Assembly (NCBI RefSeq): GCF_900156545.1
Contig: NZ_FTNW01000008.1
Coordinates: 111,630 to 175,629, forward strand
DNA length: 64,000 nt
Direction of reading: 5' to 3'
Source: Aquipseudomonas alcaligenes
GTDB lineage: Bacteria; Pseudomonadota; Gammaproteobacteria; Pseudomonadales; Pseudomonadaceae
Position numbers and translations under genes: made by a program. This document shows, in pieces, positions 1 to 8,804 of this stretch; positions within the stretch are counted from its first letter, which is position 1, and each line of letters begins with the position of its first letter. Below the pieces are notes generated by a model. The model did no database searches and had not been told where the DNA came from. It worked only from the letters and a program-made list of their open reading frames with translations.

Positions 1-29
1 TTTTACCGTCTAAATATCTATTAATTGGA

Positions 30-797
30 TCATTCGGCAATCTGCAGCTTGCGCGCCTCGCGGTACACGTAGCGTACCTTCTCGTATTCGAACGGGCTGT
101 TGAGCTGGCCATAGCGGAAGCTGGTGCTGTCGCGCAGGTCGATCACGCGTAGGCCGGTGATTTCCGGGTGATCGCTGCTGATCTCCGCCATGTTGAGGTA
201 GTTGATCTGGTTCTCCGCGGCGAAGTCGAACACCCTGCCGCCGGTGTCGCGCAGGTTGGACGGACCGAGCAGCGGCAGCATGACGTAGGGACCGTCCGGC
301 ACGCCGTAGAAGCCCAGGGTCTGGCCGAAGTCCTCGCTCTGCTTGGGCAGGCCCATGCGCGTGGCCGGGTCCCACAGGCCGGCCACGCCGACCGTGGTGT
401 TGAGCAGCAGGCGCCCGGTGGTCTGCAGCGAGCGCTTGCCCTTGAACTGCAGCAGGCTGTTGAGCAGGTTGGGTACATCGCCCAGGTTGCCGAAGAAGTT
501 GTTCACGCCGGTGCGCACCAGGCCCGGGGTGACGTAGCGATAGCCGCGCACCACCGGCAGGAACACCCACTCGTCGAAGCGGTAGTTGAAGTGGTACACG
601 CGGCGGTTCCACGACTCCCAGGGGTCGTAGACATGCAGGGCGCTTAGGGTGGAGCGCTCGAACTCGCGCTGGTCCAGGTGCGGGTTGAACTGCAGCTGCT
701 GCATGGGGTTGGTGAAACCGTCGGGGTCGGTCTGGGTTTCGGCCTGGGCCAGGCTGGCGGCCAACAGCAGGGCAAGCGGGAACAGGTACTTAGCCAC
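30..797 (-). CDS. mlaA: MlaA/VacJ-family outer-membrane lipid asymmetry protein
   Basis: A 255-residue protein of the MlaA (VacJ) family. MlaA forms a doughnut in the outer-membrane inner leaflet and passes mislocalised phospholipids to the periplasmic Mla carrier. The family core is clear: DPWESWNRRVYHFN near residue 60, GVNNFFGNLGDVPNLLNSLLQ, then GRLLLNTTVGVAGLWDPA and LPLLGPSNLRDTGG. The first 19 residues are a signal peptide ending SLAQA, with no lipobox cysteine, so unlike E. coli MlaA it looks processed by signal peptidase I. The start is GTG at 797 with GGAG eight bases upstream. It overlaps the end of the upstream hydrolase gene by 8 bp, so the two are co-transcribed. The other Mla genes are not in the window. 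Confidence 0.93.
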   Translation of the reverse strand: MAKYLFPLALLLAASLAQAETQTDPDGFTNPMQQLQFNPHLDQREFERSTLSALHVYDPWESWNRRVYHFNYRFDEWVFLPVVRGYRYVTPGLVRTGVNNFFGNLGDVPNLLNSLLQFKGKRSLQTTGRLLLNTTVGVAGLWDPATRMGLPKQSEDFGQTLGFYGVPDGPYVMLPLLGPSNLRDTGGRVFDFAAENQINYLNMAEISSDHPEITGLRVIDLRDSTSFRYGQLNSPFEYEKVRYVYREARKLQIAE

Positions 798-2088
798 GGA
801 AGAACTCCAGCATGGCGTCGCCGTTGACGCGGTAGTTGAGGTTGCCGCAATGCCCGCCGCGCGGATAAAGAGTCAGGCGCTCGCCGAAGGTGCGGCGCAG
901 GAAGCCGAGGTCGCCACGCCCCAGGATCAGGTCGTCGGCATTGTGCATCACCGCCACCTTGGGGCTCTTCTTCAGGTACTGCTCCAGGGCGTAAAGGCTG
1001 ATCTGATCGTTCAGCTGCAGCAGGCTGCCACCGTCATAGGCCTTGCGCCAGTAAGGCAGCAGTTGCTCGACGATGTAACAGTCGAAATCGCACTGCAGGG
1101 CGCGCTTGAAGAAAGGAGTCAGGCTGGTGCCTTCGCTGATCGGGTAGTGCGGCGGGGTGATCAGGCCGCGGCGGTTGATCAGGTCGGCGGTGAAGGCCAT
1201 GTCAGATACCGAGAAACGGAACGAACTGCCGATCAGCATGGCCAGCTGTTCGTTGCTGAGCTTCTGGCCGGACTGCTGGAAGTCGTAGAGCAGGGCCTCG
1301 TTCATGTCGATGTGGCCCTTTTCCTCGAAGTAGCGCGAGAGCTTGCCGAGGATCAGTTCGAAGTAGGTGGTGCCGTCGTCGACGCCCTTGACCCGGGTCT
1401 GCACCAGGCGGTCGAGGTTGGTTACCGAGGTGTAGAGGTTGACCGGCGGGTTGAGCAGCAGCACTCGCTTGAAGTTGAAGCTGCGCAGGCGCTCATCCAG
1501 CTCGCTGACAAAGGCGGCATTCAGCGCCCCCAGGCTGTAGCCGGTGAGGTGGTAGTCGCTGACGGCCAGCTTGGGGTGCTGGGCGCGCACGGCCATCATC
1601 ACCCGGTACAGATCCTCGGCGTCCTGCCGTGACAGGCCGGGGGTGGCATTGCGCGAAGCGGCGCTGATGAAGTCGTAGCTGGTTGGCGAGGACAGCTGTA
1701 CCACGTGATAGCCGGCGCCATAGAACAGGCGCTTGAGTTCTTCGGTCTTGCCGCTGGAGTAGCTGGCGCCGGTGCCGGCGATGATGAAGATCAGCGGCGC
1801 CTGGCCCTTCTGCTGGGCCAGGCGATAACGCAGCTTGGTCACCGACCAGAAGTTTTCCGGCAGCTGGAATTCACGCTCCGGGCGCAGCTTGAGGTCGTAG
1901 TCAGCCTGGTCGATCTCGTCGTCGCTGGGCACCGGCGAGCGCAGTTCCGGCGGCGTGGTGGCGATGGTCGCCTCGAAGGGGTTGGCCAGCGGGTAGCCGT
2001 AGCTGGCTACGTCAATGTCCGCCGCCAGCACTGGCGAACCGAGCAGCAGGCTGCCGAGCAGGGCGATGAACGAAGGGAAACGGGGCAT
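790..2088 (-). CDS. Secreted alpha/beta-hydrolase-like protein co-transcribed with mlaA
   Basis: A 432-residue protein with a signal peptide (residues 1-22, ending VLAA). An alpha/beta-hydrolase fold is suggested by the strand PLIFIIAGTGASYSSG (about 98-113) and the nucleophile elbow LTGYSLGA (Ser185 in G-x-S-x-G). A late aspartate (MHNADDLI) and a late histidine (YPRGGHCGNL) fit the rest of the triad. Substrate unknown. The overlap with mlaA suggests a periplasmic lipid or envelope role; this is inference from context. Similar Pseudomonas proteins are sometimes labelled serine/threonine kinase, but no kinase motif is visible. ATG at 2088. Confidence 0.8.
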   Translation of the reverse strand: MPRFPSFIALLGSLLLGSPVLAADIDVASYGYPLANPFEATIATTPPELRSPVPSDDEIDQADYDLKLRPEREFQLPENFWSVTKLRYRLAQQKGQAPLIFIIAGTGASYSSGKTEELKRLFYGAGYHVVQLSSPTSYDFISAASRNATPGLSRQDAEDLYRVMMAVRAQHPKLAVSDYHLTGYSLGALNAAFVSELDERLRSFNFKRVLLLNPPVNLYTSVTNLDRLVQTRVKGVDDGTTYFELILGKLSRYFEEKGHIDMNEALLYDFQQSGQKLSNEQLAMLIGSSFRFSVSDMAFTADLINRRGLITPPHYPISEGTSLTPFFKRALQCDFDCYIVEQLLPYWRKAYDGGSLLQLNDQISLYALEQYLKKSPKVAVMHNADDLILGRGDLGFLRRTFGERLTLYPRGGHCGNLNYRVNGDAMLEFFRG

Positions 2089-2167
2089 GGGCCGGGTTCC
2101 TGGATAACGGAGGGTGAAGTGAATAACGGCGCTATGACAAGTGCAAGCGCTGCAAGTGCCGCAGCTG

Positions 2168-2734
2168 CTAATCCAGCGCGCTGAGGCTCTGTACCCAGAT
2201 CAGTTCGCAGGCACCTTGGCCGACATCCTCTCGGGTCAGTGAACTTTGCCAGTGAAAGCCATCGTCGCCGACCACTCGCACCAACTGGCCGCTCAGGGCG
2301 ATGCGCTGGCCCGGCTCTACCCGCTGCAGAGCCCTGGCCACCGTGGCATCGGCGGGAATCAGGTGCATATTGGCGCTGTGGATTTCGATCTCGCGACGGG
2401 GAATGGGGAAGTCGTCGGTGCGCCAGTGATACCAGCGGTTGCGCTGGCTGATGTCGATACGTGCCAGCACCTGAGGGTCGGCCATTGGGCCCCAGCCCAG
2501 CGCCAGGTCGGTGGGCGAGATTCGCGCGCCGCGGTCGAACAGGTAATCTTCGCGGCCCAGTACGCGGGCCTCCAGGCTGAAGTCCTGCAACGGCGTGATG
2601 GTGTGGCCATCGAGGCGGATCACGCCGTCCGGCGATGCCTGCTGCGGGGGTTCGGATGGCAGACGCAGCCATTGCCAGCCAAGTGCGAGCAGCATCAGCA
2701 GGGTCAGGGCGAGGAGCAGGCGGCGTGCGGTCAT
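2168..2734 (-). CDS. Membrane-anchored conserved hypothetical protein
   Basis: A 188-residue protein if it begins at the ATG at 2734; an in-frame GTG 30 bases upstream would add ten residues. Residues 4-22 form one hydrophobic N-terminal anchor (LLLALTLLMLLALGWQW), and the rest looks periplasmic. The stretch ALGWGPMADPQVLARIDISQ and the later IPRREIEIHSANMHLIPAD look strongly conserved, but I cannot name the family or a function. No enzymatic motif seen. It is divergent from the membrane gene at 2819, with about 85 bp between them for two promoters. Confidence 0.75.
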   Translation of the reverse strand: MTARRLLLALTLLMLLALGWQWLRLPSEPPQQASPDGVIRLDGHTITPLQDFSLEARVLGREDYLFDRGARISPTDLALGWGPMADPQVLARIDISQRNRWYHWRTDDFPIPRREIEIHSANMHLIPADATVARALQRVEPGQRIALSGQLVRVVGDDGFHWQSSLTREDVGQGACELIWVQSLSALD

Positions 2735-2818
2735 GGGGCTAATTCTAGTGTTGCGGTCTTGCACTCGGGCACGAGCAGATTAAGCTGGTCGCCTTTTTCG
2801 GACCACCGGAGCGTCAAG

Positions 2819-3187
2819 ATGTCCCGCCATATTCCCTTCCTGCTGTTGCTGTTGGTGCTGCCCCTGTGGCTGGCGGCCAGCTACGGCGTGCGTTTCGCCC
2901 TGATGGAGGACGGCCAGTGGGTGGGTATCTGCGTCGAGCAGGCGGCGCGCTGGGAATGCCAGGCCCGTGCCGGGCTGGGATACCTGATTCACTTCCGGGT
3001 GATTGCCTGGACCGCACTGGTGTTGGCGGTGGTTGGCTTCATCGCTCCGGGCAAGGCTGGTCGGGTGTTGGCCGCCCTGGCGCTGTTCTTCGGCATTCCC
3101 GCGCTGGTGCTGTATAGCGCCAGCCTGGCGGTGTTCGCCCTGGTGCTGGCGGGCCTGCGGCTGGTGCGGGCGCCCCGCGCCGCCTGA
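2819..3187 (+). CDS. Small multi-spanning membrane protein, unknown function
   Basis: A 122-residue protein starting at ATG 2819, with GGAG about eight bases upstream. It has three to four hydrophobic segments: an N-terminal one (residues 5-22) that could be a signal anchor, then about residues 55-75, 80-95 and 97-115. A short soluble loop with two cysteines (GICVEQAARWECQARAG) lies between the first two. The spacing of the cysteines would allow a periplasmic disulfide. No family recognised. It stands alone, convergent with the GH17-like gene. Confidence 0.75.
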   Translation: MSRHIPFLLLLLVLPLWLAASYGVRFALMEDGQWVGICVEQAARWECQARAGLGYLIHFRVIAWTALVLAVVGFIAPGKAGRVLAALALFFGIPALVLYSASLAVFALVLAGLRLVRAPRAA

Positions 3188-3226
3188 CGGCACGGGGCGG
3201 CAGGCGCCGCGCCTTAGAGCGAGCCT

Positions 3227-4789
3227 TCAGCCGCGCGAATGACGCAGGCTGCGCCACAGGGCGGCGACTAGCAGCGCGCTGGTCAGCGCCCAGCCGATGG
3301 CTTGCAGGTTGTGCAGGCCTTCCTGGTACAGCTGCGGCGCGATACCGGCACCGATGATCACGGTCAGCAGGGCGATCTCGCGGCGTGGCGCGCGCACCGG
3401 TCGGCACAGGTAAACCAGCGCCGGCAGTAGCAGGGCCAGGCTGGGGAAGCTGCGGTAGCGCGAGTCGAACACCAGTCCGAGCATCAGAACCGCACCGGCA
3501 AAGCCGGCTGCCGCCAGCCACCAGCCGCCGCGCGCCTCCAGCCAGGCGAAGACGCGTTCGCGCCAGCCATTGCGCGACGACAGGGCCAGGATGGCATGCG
3601 CCATTACCAGCAGGTTGAGGCCGAGCAGGGCCGTCGCCCACAGCCATTCGCCCCAGTAGCGGCTGGTGATCAGCGCCAACTCACTCCAGCCCAGGCTACA
3701 GGCTGCACCCAACCCAGCAACGAGGGGTAGCAGTAGGGCGGCGCGCGGCGAGGCGGGACGTCCGGCCAGCAGCAGTGCGGCTAGCATCAGCAGGCCGCTG
3801 GCACCCAGCCAAAGCGGCCAGTGTGGCAGGTTGGACACCGGTCCGGCGAGGATGCCCTTGTCAGCGCGCTCGGCATCGTAGAGGCCCCAGAAGCCGCCGA
3901 CGGCGCCCTCGCTGTCGCGCTTCCACGGCTGGTCGAAGGCTTCGATCAGGTTGTAGCGCCAGCCGTTGTCCTCGGCCAGCTTGACGAAACCACGGATGAA
4001 CAGTGCTTCGTTGACCCGGCTCGGCAGCGCTGTCTCACGCTGGCGGCCCTCGCTGGGCCAGCCGGTTTCGCCGATCAGGATGTCCTTGGGCGCGTAGGCG
4101 CTGCCGAAGGCACGGCGCACGTTGGCGACCTGATTCAGCGCGGCGTCGATGCCGGTGGGATCGTCTTCCCAGTAGGGCAGCAGGTGGATGGTGAGGAAGT
4201 CCACCGCCGGTGCCATCTGCGGATGCTTGATCCAGAATTCCCAGACATCGGCATAGGTCACCGGCTGCTTCACCGCCGCCTTGACCCGTGCGATCAGGGC
4301 GACCAGCTGGCTTTCGGTGGCTTCCTTGCGCAGCAGCACCTCGTTGCCGACGATGACTGCATCGATGACGTCCGGGTAGGTGTTGGCGGCGCTGATCAGC
4401 GCCTTGATCTCAAGCTCGGTGTCTGCCGGGTTGGCGCTGACCCAGGCGCCGGCCAGCATCTTCAGACCATGCTTGCGCGCCAGCTCCGGCAGGGCTTCCA
4501 GGCCGATCTGCGAGTAGGTACGGATGCAGGTAAAGCGCTGGGCGAGCAGCGCCAGGTCGGCATCGACCCGCTCGGGACGCAGCACGAAAGGCTGCTGGAA
4601 AGGCGACTGGTCCTTGTCGAACGGTGTGTAGGACGCGCACTGCAGCTTGTGCGTCGGCGTGGCGGCGTCGGGCAGTTCGACCGGCCGGCCGACCCAGTAC
4701 CAGATGGCGGTGAGTGCCGCCAGGGCGATAAGCAGGGCCAGGGAGTAAGACAGAGCGGGAGAGCGCGACGTGGTGGTCATGGCATCCAT
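3227..4789 (-). CDS. GH17-family beta-glucan transferase/glucanase with C-terminal membrane domain
   Basis: A 520-residue protein. After one N-terminal membrane helix (residues 14-33) comes a periplasmic GH17 domain with both catalytic glutamates in family motifs: acid/base Glu150 in IVGNEVLLR and nucleophile Glu241 in ILIGETGWPSEG. From about residue 325 there are six or seven membrane helices. Proteobacterial enzymes of this build are non-Leloir beta-1,3-glucan-modifying transglycosylases, often beside ndvB-like cyclic glucan synthases. No ndvB-like gene is present here. The N-terminus is uncertain: no good ribosome-binding site precedes ATG 4789, and an ATG lies three codons later. Confidence 0.88.
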   Translation of the reverse strand: MDAMTTTSRSPALSYSLALLIALAALTAIWYWVGRPVELPDAATPTHKLQCASYTPFDKDQSPFQQPFVLRPERVDADLALLAQRFTCIRTYSQIGLEALPELARKHGLKMLAGAWVSANPADTELEIKALISAANTYPDVIDAVIVGNEVLLRKEATESQLVALIARVKAAVKQPVTYADVWEFWIKHPQMAPAVDFLTIHLLPYWEDDPTGIDAALNQVANVRRAFGSAYAPKDILIGETGWPSEGRQRETALPSRVNEALFIRGFVKLAEDNGWRYNLIEAFDQPWKRDSEGAVGGFWGLYDAERADKGILAGPVSNLPHWPLWLGASGLLMLAALLLAGRPASPRAALLLPLVAGLGAACSLGWSELALITSRYWGEWLWATALLGLNLLVMAHAILALSSRNGWRERVFAWLEARGGWWLAAAGFAGAVLMLGLVFDSRYRSFPSLALLLPALVYLCRPVRAPRREIALLTVIIGAGIAPQLYQEGLHNLQAIGWALTSALLVAALWRSLRHSRG

Positions 4790-4844
4790 AGTTAGCGGGC
4801 GGCGAAGCCGCGCATCTTAACGGAGCCCCGGGCCCGCGCACAGC

Positions 4845-5069
4845 TCACCCGTGGTGATGCAGCCAGGCATGCCCTGGAATGGCACCGCTGTCGGCCTTGT
4901 TGCCCTCGATGCGTTTCCAGATCTTCTCGTGAAAGTAGAAGCCTACCGAGTTGCACAGCGGTTCCACCGCTGCCACCAGGCCGCCAACGGCCACACTGCC
5001 GGTCAGGGCGTAGGCCACGCCGAAAGCGATGCAGAAGTGCATGAGGGTGAAGGTGATGGTCTTGAGCAT
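4845..5069 (-). CDS. DUF2061 small membrane protein
   Basis: A 74-residue protein starting at ATG 5069, preceded by GAGG. It shows the DUF2061 pattern: LKTITFTLMHF, two short membrane segments around YALTGSVAVGGLVAAVEPLCNSVGFY, and the characteristic end YFHEKIWKRI. Family members are small paired-helix membrane proteins of unknown role, sometimes fused to sulfate-assimilation enzymes. An in-frame extension to 5150 exists but is less likely because its residues are not family-like. Confidence 0.85.
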   Translation of the reverse strand: MLKTITFTLMHFCIAFGVAYALTGSVAVGGLVAAVEPLCNSVGFYFHEKIWKRIEGNKADSGAIPGHAWLHHHG

Positions 5070-5282
5070 GACGCACCTCGAATGAGAATTGTTGCATGTC
5101 GAGGTAAGGCTAGAGCCATTGTCGTGAGCACGGAAATACAGCGTTTGCATGGCTTGAATAGGTATAAGTCAATATATCTTGGTGTGCTGATAGGTTTTGC
5201 GTTGAGCGCTGCTCGTCCCCCTCTGGCTAATCTAAGAGAGCGACATGGCGCTGTGCTGGATCGTCTTGCCCGGTAAATCTGT

Positions 5283-6512
5283 ATGTCCAATCCCACCGAC
5301 GGTGATCGTCTCAGAATCCCTGTAGAGCAGTTGGTCATCGGCATGTATGTGGTCGAACTCGACCGGGCCTGGACCGAGACTGAATTCCTGTTTCAGGGGT
5401 TTCGCATACGCCAGCAGCAGGAGATTCGTCTTCTGCAGGAGATTTGCCAGTACGTCTGGGTAGACGCGCGGCGTTCGGTGGGTATTCGCCAGCAGGCTCA
5501 GGAGAACCAGGCCGCGAACCTGCAGCCGGTCATCAGCAAGGTTTCCTTCTCTGCCGAGATGGCCCAGGCCGAGCCGGCTTACCAGGCGGCGCGCGAGCAA
5601 TCACAGCGCATACTGCAGGCCATCAAGCTGGGACAGGCGTTGGATGTGGCGGCGGTGAAGGAGGTGGTCAAGGGCTGTGTCGAGAGCATCCTGCGCAACC
5701 CCTCAGCCCTGCTCTGGCTGGCGCGTATAAAAAACAAGGATGAGTACACCTCCGAACACTCCCTGCGGGTGGCCATGCTGTCCATTGCTCTGGGCCGAGA
5801 GCTTGGCCTGTTGCCGCTGCAACTCGAACAGATCGGTGTCTGCGGCATGTTGCACGATGTCGGCAAGATCAAGGTGCCCAACGAAATCCTGAACAAGCCC
5901 GGCTCGCTCACGTCCGAAGAGATGTTGATCATGCAGAGCCACGCGGCGGAGGGGCGCAAGCTGCTGCTGAGTAACCAGCAAGTAACGGCGGCGACGGTCG
6001 ATGTCGCCTATTGCCACCATGAGCGCCTCGATGGTCGGGGCTACCCGCGTGGTTTGGATGGTGCCCGTATTCCGTATTTCGCCAAGATAGTCGCGGTGGT
6101 CGACAGCTACGATGCGATCAACAGCGACCGTGTCTACAACAAGGGCAAATCATCCCTGGAGTCGCTACGCATCCTGTTCGATGCCCGCGACAGCCATTTC
6201 GATGCCGATATCGTCAGGGCCTTCATCCACCTCATCGGCATTTATCCACCCGGAGAAATCGTCGAGTTCAGCAACGGCGAGGTCGGCATCATTATCGGCT
6301 GCCCGCCTGGCAACAAGCTCAAACCGCGCGTGCTGGTGGTGCTCGACGACCATAAGCAACGTTGCAAGGAGCGGGTGGTCGATCTCCAGGAGTCGCCTCG
6401 CGATACCTCCGGCAAGCCCTACAGGGTGAAGGAGGTGCTCAGCTGTGGCGCTTTCGGTATTTCCATCGATGAGTATCGTCAGCGCGGGCTTATCGTTCCC
6501 GGCAATCTCTGA
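5283..6512 (+). CDS. DUF3391 + HD-GYP domain protein, probable c-di-GMP phosphodiesterase
   Basis: A 409-residue cytoplasmic protein. The N-terminal 120 residues form a DUF3391 domain (IPVEQLVIGMYVVELDRAW, a conserved start of this class). The HD-GYP domain follows: HD at 191-192 in MLHDVGKIKVPNEIL, HH at 245-246 in YCHHERLDGRGYP, and the signature GYP at 253-255. All metal ligands and the GYP motif are intact, so c-di-GMP hydrolysis is expected. It stands alone with no sensor kinase beside it. Confidence 0.93.
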   Translation: MSNPTDGDRLRIPVEQLVIGMYVVELDRAWTETEFLFQGFRIRQQQEIRLLQEICQYVWVDARRSVGIRQQAQENQAANLQPVISKVSFSAEMAQAEPAYQAAREQSQRILQAIKLGQALDVAAVKEVVKGCVESILRNPSALLWLARIKNKDEYTSEHSLRVAMLSIALGRELGLLPLQLEQIGVCGMLHDVGKIKVPNEILNKPGSLTSEEMLIMQSHAAEGRKLLLSNQQVTAATVDVAYCHHERLDGRGYPRGLDGARIPYFAKIVAVVDSYDAINSDRVYNKGKSSLESLRILFDARDSHFDADIVRAFIHLIGIYPPGEIVEFSNGEVGIIIGCPPGNKLKPRVLVVLDDHKQRCKERVVDLQESPRDTSGKPYRVKEVLSCGAFGISIDEYRQRGLIVPGNL

Positions 6513-6547
6513 CAAGCAGCGGTGATTCTGTTTATTCGATAGCCGTC

Positions 6548-6569
6548 GCGAAGCCCCGGCCGGCTTCGC
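6548..6569. other. Intergenic hairpin after the HD-GYP gene
   Basis: The arms GCGAAGCC and GGCTTCGC pair perfectly around a six-base loop, 35 bp after the HD-GYP stop. No T-run follows, so it is at best a weak or factor-assisted terminator. Confidence 0.35.
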
Positions 6570-6651
6570 AGCCCCGGCAGCATTCCGTTCAAGGCCCGCT
6601 CCGTTGATCGCACGTAAATGCTAAGACTTTGGTCGAGAACCGCCGCGGGCT

Positions 6652-6665
6652 ACGACTAAGGTCGT
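6652..6665. promoter_or_regulatory. Inverted repeat upstream of the acetate-uptake operon
   Basis: ACGAC-TAAG-GTCGT is a perfect five-base inverted repeat about 70 bp before the DUF485-actP operon. Acetate uptake genes in Pseudomonas are controlled by the CrbS/CrbR (MxtR/ErdR) two-component system, so this is a candidate regulator site. I cannot match it to a verified CrbR consensus from memory. Confidence 0.35.
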
Positions 6666-6733
6666 CTGTCGTGCTTGCGTGGGTGCTCGCAGAGTGACCT
6701 CACCAGTAACTCGTGCTGTGGAGGACAACAACA

Positions 6734-7045
6734 ATGAACGACAGCGTCTACAAGCGGATTGAGGAAAGTCCGCGCTTCAAGGAGCTGGTCGCCAAGCGCG
6801 ACCGCTTCGCCTGGATACTCTCTGCCATCATGCTCGGCCTCTACGTGGCCTTCATCCTGTTGATCGCCTTCGAGCCGCAAGTGCTCGGCATGCGCATCAG
6901 CGATGATTCGCCGATGACTCTGGGCATCCCGCTGGGCGTCGGTCTGATCCTCTCGGCCTTCGTGCTGACCGGTATCTACGTCAAGCGTGCCAATAGCGAA
7001 TTCGACCGTCTGAACCAGGAAGTCCTGGCCGAGGTGCAGAAATGA
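6734..7045 (+). CDS. DUF485 small membrane protein paired with ActP
   Basis: A 103-residue protein with the DUF485 pattern: an N-terminal SPRFKELVAKRDRFAW, two membrane helices (about 28-48 and 62-82), and a charged tail YVKRANSEFDRLNQEVL. The start at ATG 6734 is chosen because GGAGG lies just upstream. Its stop overlaps the actP start by 4 bp (ATGA), indicating translational coupling. E. coli YjcH occupies the same position beside ActP and is thought to assist the permease; its exact role is unsettled. Confidence 0.92.
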   Translation: MNDSVYKRIEESPRFKELVAKRDRFAWILSAIMLGLYVAFILLIAFEPQVLGMRISDDSPMTLGIPLGVGLILSAFVLTGIYVKRANSEFDRLNQEVLAEVQK

Positions 7046-8700
7046 TCGCGCGTATTCTCTCCACACTCGGCCTGCTGGCGCTGGCGCCGAGTCTCTGGGC
7101 GGCGGGTGCCATCGAAGGCGAGGTGCAGCGCCAGCCGCTGAACATGGCCGCCATCGTGATGTTCGTCGCGTTTGTCGGCTTCACCCTCTACATCACCTAC
7201 TGGGCCTCCAAGCGCAGCAAGTCGGCGGCCGACTTCTATACCGCTGGCGGTGGCATCACCGGCTTCCAGAATGGTCTGGCGATCGCGGGTGACTATATGT
7301 CGGCGGCGTCCTTCCTGGGGATCTCCGCCCTGGTGTTCGCCTCTGGCTACGACGGCCTGATCTACTCGATCGGCTTCCTCGTTGGCTGGCCGATCATCCT
7401 GTTCCTGATCGCTGAACGTCTGCGCAACCTCGGCAAGTACACCTTCGCCGACGTCGCCTCGTTCCGCCTCAAGCAGACTGAGATCCGTACCCTGTCCGCC
7501 AGCGGTACGCTGGTGGTGGTGGCCTTCTACCTGATCGCGCAGATGGTTGGTGCCGGCAAGCTGATCGAGCTGCTGTTCGGCCTCGACTACCACGTCGCCG
7601 TGATCCTGGTCGGTATCCTGATGGTCTGCTACGTGCTGTTCGGCGGCATGCTGGCTACCACCTGGGTACAGATCATCAAGGCCGTGCTGCTGCTGTCCGG
7701 CGCCAGCTTCATGGCGCTGATGGTGATGAAGCACGTCAACTTCGACTTCGGCACCCTGTTCAGCGAAGCGGTCAAGGCGCACCCCAAAGGCGAGGCCATC
7801 ATGAGCCCCGGCGGCCTGGTGAAAGACCCGATCTCGGCCATCTCCCTGGGCCTGGCGCTGATGTTTGGTACTGCTGGCCTGCCGCACATCCTGATGCGTT
7901 TCTTCACCGTCTCCGATGCCAAGGAAGCCCGCAAGTCGGTGTTCTACGCCACCGGTTTCATCGGCTACTTCTACATCCTGACCTTCATCATCGGCTTCGG
8001 CGCGATCCTGTTGGTCGGCACCAACCCCGCTTTCAAGGATGCCGCTGGCGCCCTGATTGGCGGTAACAACATGGCCGCCGTACACCTGGCCGATGCCGTG
8101 GGTGGCAGCCTGTTCCTCGGCTTCATCTCCGCCGTTGCCTTCGCCACCATCCTCGCGGTGGTTGCCGGCCTGACCCTGTCCGGCGCCTCTGCAGTGTCTC
8201 ACGACCTGTATGCCAGCGTGATCAAGAAGGGCAAGGCCAACGAGAAGGATGAGCTGCGCGTGTCGAAGATCACCACGCTGGTGCTCGGCGTGCTGGCCAT
8301 CGGCCTCGGCATCCTGTTCGAGAAGCAGAACATCGCCTTCATGGTGGGTCTGGCCTTCTCCATCGCGGCCAGCTGCAACTTCCCGGTACTGATCCTCTCC
8401 ATGTACTGGAAGAAGCTGACCACCCGCGGTGCCATGATCGGCGGCTGGATGGGCCTTGTCACTGCCGTGGTCCTGATGGTGCTCGGCCCGACCATCTGGG
8501 TGCAGATCCTCGGCAACGCCACGCCGATCTACCCGTACGAGTACCCGGCGTTGTTCTCCATCACCGTGGCCTTCATCGGTATCTGGTTCTTCTCGATTAC
8601 CGACAAGTCCACTGCGGCTGACGAGGAACGCGCGCGCTTCTACCCGCAGTTCGTGCGCTCGCAGACCGGCCTGGGTGCCAGCGGCGCTGCGGCCCACTGA
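7042..8700 (+). CDS. actP: Cation/acetate symporter ActP
   Basis: A 552-residue sodium:solute symporter family permease, the usual ActP length. There is an N-terminal signal-like segment, then about thirteen membrane helices. Recognisable ActP stretches include YYWASKRSKSAADFYTAGGG-like residues at 52-70, GDYMSAASFLGISALVF, LGKYTFADVASFRLKQ, and GTAGLPHILMRFFTVSDAK. It imports acetate and other short carboxylates with a cation. It is translationally coupled to the DUF485 gene and followed by a strong terminator, so the two form a complete operon. No acs gene is adjacent. Confidence 0.95.
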   Translation: MIARILSTLGLLALAPSLWAAGAIEGEVQRQPLNMAAIVMFVAFVGFTLYITYWASKRSKSAADFYTAGGGITGFQNGLAIAGDYMSAASFLGISALVFASGYDGLIYSIGFLVGWPIILFLIAERLRNLGKYTFADVASFRLKQTEIRTLSASGTLVVVAFYLIAQMVGAGKLIELLFGLDYHVAVILVGILMVCYVLFGGMLATTWVQIIKAVLLLSGASFMALMVMKHVNFDFGTLFSEAVKAHPKGEAIMSPGGLVKDPISAISLGLALMFGTAGLPHILMRFFTVSDAKEARKSVFYATGFIGYFYILTFIIGFGAILLVGTNPAFKDAAGALIGGNNMAAVHLADAVGGSLFLGFISAVAFATILAVVAGLTLSGASAVSHDLYASVIKKGKANEKDELRVSKITTLVLGVLAIGLGILFEKQNIAFMVGLAFSIAASCNFPVLILSMYWKKLTTRGAMIGGWMGLVTAVVLMVLGPTIWVQILGNATPIYPYEYPALFSITVAFIGIWFFSITDKSTAADEERARFYPQFVRSQTGLGASGAAAH

Positions 8701-8722
8701 TCTACGCTCCGTGTGATCGACT

Positions 8723-8748
8723 GGGCAGCCTGCGGGCTGCCCTTTTTT
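8723..8748 (+). terminator. Rho-independent terminator after actP
   Basis: GGGCAGCC-TGCG-GGCTGCCC is a perfect 8-bp stem followed by six T residues, 22 bp past the actP stop. Confidence 0.92.
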
Positions 8749-8804
8749 ATGGGCGACGGTATGATCGCCGGCCACTCACAGGGACGAACCCAGGACACTC
8801 AAGG

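Noticed and set aside
790..2088. Serine/threonine kinase label for the mlaA-linked protein
   Set aside because: No kinase motif is present; a G-x-S-x-G elbow and hydrolase-like strands are.
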